Shown here in pieces: positions 59,501-64,000 of a stretch of DNA of 64,000 bases. Position 1 is the first letter of the stretch; each line of letters starts with the position of its first letter. A model generated the notes under the pieces. The model worked only from the letters and a program-made list of their open reading frames with translations. It was not told where the DNA came from and did not search any database. The position numbers and the translations under genes were made by a program. The stretch is from Nocardia colli. GTDB taxonomy: Bacteria; Actinomycetota; Actinomycetes; Mycobacteriales; Mycobacteriaceae. Where the stretch lies: NCBI RefSeq assembly GCF_008704205.1, contig NZ_VXLC01000003.1, positions 248,001 through 312,000 on the forward strand, in the 5' to 3' direction.

Positions 59501-62500
59501 GTGGAACGACACCGGCAGCGACATCCCCGACGTCACCGTCGTGGGACTGTTCGAGGCGCAGGTTGCGCAGACGCCGGACGCGGTCGCGCTCACCTTCCCG
59601 AACGCCGACGTGTCCTACCGCGAACTCGACAGCCGGGCCGACCGGCTTGCGCGAGTGCTGATTTCGCGCCGGGTAGGGCCGGACAGCATTGTCGCGGTGG
59701 CAGTGCCGCGGTCAGCGGACTTGATCGTGGCGTTGCTGGCGGTGTTGAAGGCCGGTGGCGCATATCTGCCGATCGACCCGGCGTATCCGTCGGATCGGTT
59801 GGCGTTCATCCTGACCGACGCCGCGCCGGTGGTTGTGGTGACCGACCGCGCGACTGCGGACACGCTGCCCGACACGACAACTCCGCGGGTCTACCTCGAC
59901 GCGCTCGAGATCTCGGAGGACCAGACAGCGATAGGTCGCTCGCCGAAGCCGCAGAATCTGGCCTATGTGATGTACACGTCCGGCTCGACGGGTACGCCCA
60001 AAGGCGTTGGTGTCACGCACCGGAACGTGGTGAATCACGTGTCTCAGGGGTGGCTGCCGGGTTCGGCCGAGCGGGTGCTGGTGCATTCGTCGATGGCGTT
60101 CGATGCCTCGACCTACGAGATGTGGGTGGCCTTGTGTGCCGGCGGCGGGCTGGTGCTGGCCGGTGAGTTGCGTTCGGATCCAACGGAAATGCTGGAGCTG
60201 GTCGCGAATCATTCGGTCACGCGGCTGTTCGCGACGCCGGCGCTGTTGTCGGTGCTGCTGGATCATGCGGAATCGTTGCCCGGCAATCCGTTCGCGCGGC
60301 TGACCGAGGTCATCGCCGGTGGCGCGGAACTCACCTCGACCTTGGTCCGACGGGTGCACCGCATCGCCGAGAGCGTGCAGGTGGTCAATGGTTACGGTCC
60401 GACGGAGACCACGGTGTTCGCGACGACCTTCGCTGCCGATCCGGCAGTCGACGGGTCGGTGCCGATCGGTCGGCCGCTGGTCAATATGCGGACCTACGTG
60501 CTGGATTCGTGGCTGACACCGGTGCCGGTGGGCGTCGCGGGTGAGTTGTATGTCGCCGGTGCGCAATTGGCGCGGGGATATCAGGGCCGCGCCGGGCTGA
60601 CGGCGTCGCGCTTCGTGGCCGATCCGTTCGATCCGGCCGGCGGTCGCCTGTACCGCACGGGCGACGTGGTGCGCTGGAACTCGGCGGGAGCCCTGGAGTT
60701 CGTCGGTCGCGTCGATGACCAGGTCAAGATCCGTGGCTTCCGGGTCGAACCCGGTGAGGTCGAATCGATGCTGGCACAACATCCGTCGGTCGCCCGAGCC
60801 GTGGTGGTCGTGCGCGAAACCGATACCGGCAGTAAGCAGCTGATCGGGTACATAGTGGCCGATCGGACCGGCTCGGTAGACGGCGCGCAGGTGCGTGACT
60901 TCGTCGCCGAGCGGCTGCCCGACTTCATGGTGCCGACCGCGGTGCTGGTGATCGACGCGGTGCCGTTGACCGCGAACGGCAAGGTGGACCGCAAAGCCCT
61001 GCCCGACCCGGAGCTGACCTCGTCCCGGGCATACCGGGCGCCGGTGTCGACGGAGGAAAGGGTCCTGGTATCGGTATTCGCCGAGGTGCTGGGCCTCGAT
61101 CGCGTCGGCGTGGACGACAGCTTCTTCGAACTCGGCGGCGACAGCATTCGCTCGATTCAGGTGGTGTCACGAGCGCGCGAGTTGGGCGTGGAGGTCACTC
61201 CGCGTGAGGTGTTCGAGCAGCAGACCGCAGGGGCATTGGCGGCGATCGCCGCCGGGCGTGAATTGACCGGACAAGTGCTGGCGGAGTTGCCCACCGGTGC
61301 GGTGGGCTGGATGCCGTTGCTGCCGGTCGCCCGGTTTGTGCGGAACCTCGGCGGCGGGTTCGACAGTTTCACCCAGTCGATGGTGCTGGATCTGCCGGTA
61401 GGCATCGATCGGGCCGGATTGGTCGCGACATTGTCGGCGGTGATCGATCGCCACGACATGTTGCGCTCACGACTGGTCGATGACGAGCGCGGGGCAGGGC
61501 TCGACGTGGCACCGGCGAGTTCGGTGGACGTGGATGGCCTGGTGTCCCGGATATCGGTGGTCGACGTAGCCGACATCTCGGCATTCGTGGTGTCGGAGAT
61601 GGGAACTGCCGTGGGCCGGTTGGCTCCGTCGGCGGGCGTGATGGTGCAGTTCCTGTGGTTCGACGCGGGTCCGGATCAGGCGGGGTGGTTGTCGATCGTG
61701 GCGCATCACCTGGTGGTCGACGGCGTATCGTGGCGAATCCTGTTGCCGGACTTGGCGAACGCCTGGCAGGACGTGTCGACGGGGCTGACGCCGGTGTTGG
61801 CCCGCTCGGGAAACTCGATGCGGCGATGGGCCCACGGATTGGTCGAGCAGGCGGCCCGGCCGGAGCGGGTAGCCGAGTTGTCCTGGTGGCGTTCGGTTCT
61901 CGACGGACCCGATCCGATGCTCGGCAAGCGGCCGCTGGATCCGGCGATCGACGTGATGGCCGACGCCGGTCATGCACTGGTGCGGATTCCGGTGGCGGCC
62001 ACCGAGGTTCTGCTGACAACCTTGCCCGCCGCATTCCACGGCGGCGTCGAAGACGGCCTGCTGGCGGCCCTCACGGTTGCCGTGCACCGCTGGCGTGAGC
62101 GCCGGGGTGTGCGCGAGGCGTCGGTGTTGATCCGGTTGGAGGGGCACGGTCGCGAGGAAGACGTCGTGCCCGGTGCGGATCTGTCGACCACCGTCGGCTG
62201 GTTCACCAGCATGTTCCCGGTGCGGTTGACCGCGCCCACGGCCGCGTGGGACGACCTGTGCGCCGGTGGCCCGGCCGCGGGCGCGCTGGTCAAATCGGTG
62301 AAGGAACAGTTGCGCGCGGTGCCGGACAAGGGCATGGGCTACGGGTTGCTGCGATATCTGAATCCCGCGACCGAGGAAGTGCTGGAACAGTATTCGGCCG
62401 GGCAGATCGGGTTCAACTACCTCGGCCGCTTCACCTCGACGGACCTCCTGCCGCATCGACTGCGCGGCGCGGGCTGGACGCCGTCGGTCGATGCCGGGCA

Positions 62501-64000
62501 GCTGATCAGCCCGGTCGATCCGGCGCTGGCGGCGATGCCCGCGATGGCGGTGCTGGACGTCAATACCATCGTGCTCGACACCGACGAGGGGCCGGTGTTG
62601 CAGGCAGTGTTCGCCGCGCCCCCGGAAGTGCTGGCCGAGAACGAGATACAAGAGCTGGCCGACCTGTGGCGGGACGCGGTCGCCGGGTTGGCCGGGCACG
62701 TGTCGGCCGGCGGGGGTGGCCTGTCTCCCTCTGATGTGCTGTCGAAGGGTATGGCGCAGACCGAGATCGAGGTGCTGGAGGACCGGTATCCGGGGTTGGT
62801 GGATGTGTGGCCGCTGACCTCGATGCAGTCGGGACTGTTGTTCCACCAGGTATTGGCCGGGTCCGGTTTCGACGCGTATCACATGCAGATCGTGTTCGGC
62901 CTGGATGGCCAGGTCGATGTGGAACGGATGCGGGCCGCCGGTCAGGGAATAGTGGATCGGTATGCCAATTTGCGGGTCGGGTTCGTTTCCGATCGCCGGG
63001 GTGACGCGGTTCAGGTCGTGCTGGACCGGGTGGAATTGCCTTGGCGTGTGGTGGATTTGAGCGGACTGGCCGAAAGTGCACGGGATGCGGCTTTGCGGCA
63101 ACTGCTGGCCGAGGACCGGGATACGCATTTCGATGTGACGGTTCCACCGTTGTTGCGGTTGATGGTGGTGCGACTGACCGCGGACCGGTCCGAGTTGGTT
63201 TTGACGGCGCACCACGTGCTGGTCGACGGATGGTCGTTGCCGCTGCTGGTCGTGGATTTGTTCCGGCTGTATGGCGGGTCCGGTGTGCTGCCGCCCGTCG
63301 CCGAATACAAAGAGTTCCTGAAGTGGCTGGGGGAGCAGGACGCCGACGCGGGCGTGCAGGCGTGGCGTCGGGAACTCGACGGTGTCCGCGAGCCCACGCT
63401 GCTCGCCGACAGCGTGAGCGGCACCACCGACGGGTCCGAGCTGCCGGAAGTGGACCGGATCGAGGTGCCGCTGCCGTCGGCGACGGCACTGGAATTGACC
63501 CGGCGGGCCACGGAACTCGGGACGACCCTGAGCACCATGGTGCAAGGCGCGTGGGGAATTCTGCTGGCCACGGCGACCGGCAGCCACGATGTGATCGCGG
63601 GTGCCACGGTGTCCGGCCGGCCGCCGGCAATCGCCGGGGTGAATTTCATGGTCGGATTGTTCATCAATACCGTGCCCGTGCGCGTACGGTTCGATCCCCG
63701 CAACAGTCTCACCGAACTGCTGACGGATTTGCAGGCGCGGCAGACCGCGTTGCTGGACCATCACCATGTCGGCCTGAGCGACATCCATCAGGCCGTCGGG
63801 GTGAATGTTCTCTTCGACACGCTGATCGCGTTCGAGTCCTATCCGGTCGACCACACCGGAATCGGCGAAGCCACCACGACCGGCGGTCTCGCCATCAGCA
63901 CCGCCCGGCCGAACGCGCCTACGCACTATCCGTTGACTGTAATCGCGAATACCGCGCCGACCCTGACCCTTCAGCTCGAATATCACCCCGCCTCGTTCGA
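50379..64000 (+). CDS. Nonribosomal peptide synthetase 2, modules 5-7 and start of 8, 3' end outside window
   Basis: At least 4540 residues with no stop before the window ends. The ATG overlaps the stop of NRPS 1 (TGATG), and GAGAGG lies about 11 nt upstream, so the two are translationally coupled. The order is C-A-PCP (module 5), C-A-PCP-E (6), C-A-PCP-E (7), then most of a C domain (8). PCP Ser residues are at 1003 (G-G-H-S), 2050 and 3589 (both G-G-D-S, as expected before E domains). E domains keep H-H-x-x-x-D-G at 2241 and 3776, with the N-Y-L-G-R motif. C domains after E are of the DCL type, with L-T-x-M-Q-S-G-L-L and H-H-V-L-x-D-G-W at 2739 and 4278. Two D-configured residues in a row are expected. 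Confidence 0.94.
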   Translation, partial: MIPLSFAQRRLWFIHRLEGPSATYNMPLTVRLTGVFDAPAFAAAVGDVVARHESLRTIFVEADGVPGQQVLDVDGVEVPVTITDVNAAALDAAVIAASRYAFDLSTEIPIRAFVFRVSSDDCVVMLLIHHIAGDGWSMGPLLRDLSEAYAARRQGQAPGWEPLPVQYVDYTLWQQELLGSQADPDSVLSQQFEYWRGELAGLPEQLRLPMDRPRPRAASYRGDMVVFRVDPEIRTAVETFAAREGATVSMVWQSALAVLLFKLGAGEDIPLGAPIAGRTDDALTDLVGFFVNTWVLRAAVAPGQSFTEIVAQVRAKALAAYENQDIPFELLVELLNPARSAAHHPLFQVLLSVQNNAAPTLELAGVEFEPYALAAKTSQFDLTFNISDAGPAAWDVYVEYATDLFDRSTIEATVARLVRVLRLVVANPAVPVGTIDALDIDERELVLRRWNDTAVAGQDSTLVDLFAAQVARTPDAVAVVCADAEMTYRDLDVRSGGLAQVLISHGVASDGVVAVALPRSAELIVAMLAVLKAGGGYLPIDPGYPSDRLAFVLADAAPVVIVTDSVTAKVLPDTETPHLQLDTTDVEDRPEMDLVVAVRPQNLAYVIYTSGSTGTPKGVGITHRNVASLIAQAWSAGPDDRVLVHSSVAFDASTYEIWPALAGGATLVVASEPRSDLGEITRLVESRSVTKMFATPPLLSALVDHVESLPDNPFQSLTQVNTGADTLTSGLVDALKTKCGVGRVDNLYGPTEATVDVTAFVVPDDVVDALVPIGVPVANTQVFVLDSWLAPVPVGVPGELYVSSAQLARGYHGRPGLTAGRFVADPFDRSGGRLYRTGDVVRWTSDGVLEFAGRVDDQVKIRGFRVEPGEVETALTQHPSVSQAVVVARDTEGGKQLVGYVVADRTSSVEGNGLAGADVRRFVADRLPDFMVPAVVLVIDSVPLTTNGKLDRDALPVPDLRSTVAYRPPTTIQEQMLAALFAEILGLDRVGIDDSFFALGGHSLLATRLVSRIRVVLGAEVPIRTVFDAPTVAQLATRLDDRTRRRPALLARQRPETIPLSFAQRRLWFIHRLEGPSATYNMPLVVRLHGADEPALRAAIGDVVARHESLRTIFVEADGVPAQRVLDADSVEVPIAVTDVDPAELDSAVASAMRYGFDLSSEIPVRTDVFRCGVDECVLVLLIHHIAGDGWSAGPLLRDLSVAYAARIEDRAPGWSPLPVQYVDYTLWQQEVLGSSADPDSLLSRQFDYWRAELAELPEQLRLPADRPRPRVAGYRGDMVAFDIEPSLRAEVERLAGREGATVSMVLQSALAVLLFKLGAGEDIPLGSPIAGRTDDALTDLVGFFVNTWVLRTKVAPGTSFAEIVGQVRAKALAGYENQDVPFELLVELLNPVRSAAHHPLFQVSLAFQNNTLPTLALPGVRFEPYDASVTTARFDLFFNIADSAAGQPWNGLVEYATELFDRSTVETMVARLVRTLELVVSDPGAAVGSIDVLDADERQTVLSRWNDTTAEIQDTTLIGLFEAQVAAAPDATAVLCGAVEVSYRELDDRADRLAQIMISRGVRPDAVVAVALPRSVDQIVALLAVLKAGGGYLPIDPGYPSDRLSFILADASPVAIVTDSVTAKGLPHTETPHLYVDTVDSEGTDLPRVTVAPQNLAYVIYTSGSTGVPKGVGITHRNVVNLVAQAWSVDPEDRVLVHSSIAFDASTYEIWPTLCGGATLVLADAPRSDLDEVTGLIAGRSVTKMFATPPLLSALVEHVESLPGNPLRTMRRIIVGGAELTAGVVDRLNAQYPDAQVMNGYGPTETTACVTAYDAGVATGGAVPIGRPMGNVRVFVLDSWLVPVPVGVAGELYVAGAQLGRGYLGRTDLTASRFVADPFDTAGGRLYRTGDVVRWNSQGELEFVGRIDDQVKIRGFRVEPAEIETALAQHPSVSQAVVVARETGGGKQLIGYVVGDGSTLDGADVRGFVSERLPDFMVPTVVMVIDSLPLTTNGKLDHTALPEPEITSSARYRAPHTTEEQILTTVFAELLGRELVGVDDSFFELGGDSIRSIQVVSRARALGVDISPREVFEHKTAAALAAIAAGRDTSAPVLAELAGGGVGWLPLLPVARFVRELGAGFDTFTQTLVLELPEGIDRAGLVATLAAVIDRHDVLRSRLVDDERGAGLEVAPAGSIDVDGLLHRVEMTAAEAHSAERTEVVAAQVRAAVDRLAPAAGVLLQFVWFDGGPARTGSLAVVAHHLVMDGVSWRILLPDLASAWQDVSAGRSPVPAETGTSMRRWAHGLVEQAHTPRWAEQLAWWRSVLDGPDPTLGTRPLDPTVDVMATVDRVRVQLPVAETDVLLTTLPALFHGGVEDGLLAALAVAVIRWRHTHGMGQESVLIRLEGHGREEDTVPGADLSGTVGWFTSMFPVRLAASATEWEQLCAGGPAAGAVFKSIKEQLRSVPDKGMGYGLLRYLNPDTAAVLQQHSAGQIGFNYLGRLTSADLLPQRAQGTAWSPAEDAVGAALDPAMPAMAVLDVSAMVADSEEGPVLQAVFATPAGVLATAETEDLADLWRRALTGFVRHAETSGAGGLTPSDVLFDAVDQGAIEALETRYPGLVDVWPLTPMQSGLLFHQALAEPGFDAYHMQVVFGLAGQVDPERMRAAGQGLLDRYPNLRVGFAAAAHGKSVQVVVANVELPWRVVDLRHLDQAARDAASARLFVEDQRAHFDMTVPPLLRLTLVVLNDRQAELVLTAHHVLLDGWSLPLLIRELLRLYSSAELPPAPAYRRFLKWLGEQDAEAGVRAWRQELDGVHEPTLLADSVRGGDGIEGVARVEVPLTAETGAALGRRAGELGITVNTVVQAAWGILLAAMTGRHDVIVGATVSGRPPAIADVDSMVGLFINTVPVRVRFGPRDSLADLLTDLQARQSALLDYHHVGLSDIHQAVGVNVLFDTLIAFESYPVDRTGIAAATDTSGIAISDLRPTSSTHYPLTVIAGAAPSLTLYFDYRTDEFGRSAVESMAERLVRILGQVVADPDVPVASIDILGAEERELVLRRWNDTGSDIPDVTVVGLFEAQVAQTPDAVALTFPNADVSYRELDSRADRLARVLISRRVGPDSIVAVAVPRSADLIVALLAVLKAGGAYLPIDPAYPSDRLAFILTDAAPVVVVTDRATADTLPDTTTPRVYLDALEISEDQTAIGRSPKPQNLAYVMYTSGSTGTPKGVGVTHRNVVNHVSQGWLPGSAERVLVHSSMAFDASTYEMWVALCAGGGLVLAGELRSDPTEMLELVANHSVTRLFATPALLSVLLDHAESLPGNPFARLTEVIAGGAELTSTLVRRVHRIAESVQVVNGYGPTETTVFATTFAADPAVDGSVPIGRPLVNMRTYVLDSWLTPVPVGVAGELYVAGAQLARGYQGRAGLTASRFVADPFDPAGGRLYRTGDVVRWNSAGALEFVGRVDDQVKIRGFRVEPGEVESMLAQHPSVARAVVVVRETDTGSKQLIGYIVADRTGSVDGAQVRDFVAERLPDFMVPTAVLVIDAVPLTANGKVDRKALPDPELTSSRAYRAPVSTEERVLVSVFAEVLGLDRVGVDDSFFELGGDSIRSIQVVSRARELGVEVTPREVFEQQTAGALAAIAAGRELTGQVLAELPTGAVGWMPLLPVARFVRNLGGGFDSFTQSMVLDLPVGIDRAGLVATLSAVIDRHDMLRSRLVDDERGAGLDVAPASSVDVDGLVSRISVVDVADISAFVVSEMGTAVGRLAPSAGVMVQFLWFDAGPDQAGWLSIVAHHLVVDGVSWRILLPDLANAWQDVSTGLTPVLARSGNSMRRWAHGLVEQAARPERVAELSWWRSVLDGPDPMLGKRPLDPAIDVMADAGHALVRIPVAATEVLLTTLPAAFHGGVEDGLLAALTVAVHRWRERRGVREASVLIRLEGHGREEDVVPGADLSTTVGWFTSMFPVRLTAPTAAWDDLCAGGPAAGALVKSVKEQLRAVPDKGMGYGLLRYLNPATEEVLEQYSAGQIGFNYLGRFTSTDLLPHRLRGAGWTPSVDAGQLISPVDPALAAMPAMAVLDVNTIVLDTDEGPVLQAVFAAPPEVLAENEIQELADLWRDAVAGLAGHVSAGGGGLSPSDVLSKGMAQTEIEVLEDRYPGLVDVWPLTSMQSGLLFHQVLAGSGFDAYHMQIVFGLDGQVDVERMRAAGQGIVDRYANLRVGFVSDRRGDAVQVVLDRVELPWRVVDLSGLAESARDAALRQLLAEDRDTHFDVTVPPLLRLMVVRLTADRSELVLTAHHVLVDGWSLPLLVVDLFRLYGGSGVLPPVAEYKEFLKWLGEQDADAGVQAWRRELDGVREPTLLADSVSGTTDGSELPEVDRIEVPLPSATALELTRRATELGTTLSTMVQGAWGILLATATGSHDVIAGATVSGRPPAIAGVNFMVGLFINTVPVRVRFDPRNSLTELLTDLQARQTALLDHHHVGLSDIHQAVGVNVLFDTLIAFESYPVDHTGIGEATTTGGLAISTARPNAPTHYPLTVIANTAPTLTLQLEYHPASF
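53541..58110 (+). other. NRPS module 6: C-A-PCP-E
   Basis: HHIAGDGW is at 53928. The A domain code reads D-A-Y-F-I-G-G-A-C, identical to module 4 but without a methyltransferase. The PCP (G-G-D-S, Ser at 56526) precedes an epimerisation domain (about 56680-58060) with H-H-L-V-M-D-G at 57099, V-G-W-F-T-S-M-F-P and F-N-Y-L-G-R. The residue should become D. Confidence 0.85.
58111..62730 (+). other. NRPS module 7: C(DCL)-A-PCP-E
   Basis: The DCL-type C domain has P-L-T-P-M-Q-S-G-L-L near 58199 and H-H-V-L-L-D-G-W at 58593. The A domain (A3 core from 59958) reads D-A-Y-F-I-G-G-V-F. The PCP Ser is at 61143 (G-G-D-S). The E domain has H-H-L-V-V-D-G at 61704. A D residue is expected. Confidence 0.85.
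62731..64000 (+). other. NRPS module 8: C(DCL) domain, cut by the window end
   Basis: The domain starts near 62790 with P-L-T-S-M-Q-S-G-L-L and H-H-V-L-V-D-G-W at 63210, and closes with the F-E-S-Y-P-V-D segment. Its A domain would lie past the window, so its monomer is unknown. Confidence 0.85.

Noticed and set aside
35167..64000. Identity with the Nocardia lipopeptide family peptidolipin NA
   Set aside because: Thr at position 1 and an acyl start fit, but peptidolipins as I recall them are heptapeptides with a single N-methyl residue near the end and a Pro, while here two adjacent nMT modules occur at positions 3-4 and there are at least eight modules.

Overview
The window is high-GC DNA on which nearly every third position is G or C. 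The gene content (nocardioform LppU-like lipoprotein, DDN-type deazaflavin protein, large AfsR/SARP and LAL regulators, giant NRPS genes) points to an actinomycete, most likely Nocardia or a close mycolic-acid relative. That assignment rests on gene content and style only. No rRNA, tRNA, CRISPR array or insertion sequence was seen.

Positions 1-23600 are mostly housekeeping and accessory metabolism. The left edge cuts a fused PhnE-type phosphonate permease followed by an inositol-monophosphatase-like phosphatase. Then come a small CSD-like protein, an AraC regulator, an SRPBCC protein, a DDN-type protein and a CPBP protease. A tightly overlapping minus-strand OpuC-type osmolyte ABC importer (5210-8965) lies downstream of a TauD-family dioxygenase (9083-10018). 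A CGNR zinc-finger protein and a methyltransferase diverge across a perfect inverted repeat. A stress-like group (CsbD-like, Rho-N-like small protein, SRPBCC, CYTH-CHAD) follows, then a hypothetical protein, a secreted alpha/beta hydrolase, an ABBA-fold aromatic prenyltransferase (16283-17179), a MerR regulator, small membrane proteins, a DHA2 MFS exporter and a three-gene minus-strand unit that includes a degenerate M48-like protein.

Positions 23600-31434 carry a LAL-type LuxR regulator, a lipoprotein built from three Cys-rich repeats, a membrane-anchored class III nucleotide cyclase, a translationally coupled pair (membrane-anchored protein plus PQQ-type propeller protein) and a VanZ-family protein.

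The right half is a biosynthetic locus. An AfsR/SARP regulator (31400-34714, minus) diverges across a 452-bp intergenic region from two translationally coupled NRPS genes (35167-50379, and 50379 to beyond the window). They encode at least eight modules: an EntF-like initiating C domain with a Thr-type A domain; module 2; two consecutive N-methylating modules; a plain module; two consecutive epimerising modules; and the start of an eighth. The predicted backbone is acyl (aryl or fatty)-Thr-X2-NMeX3-NMeX4-X5-D-X6-D-X7-X8 and onward. X3 and X5 share one specificity code, and X4 and X6 share another. The terminating module, thioesterase, any MbtH protein and the loading enzyme for the starter acid are not in this window. 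I could not match the product to a known compound.
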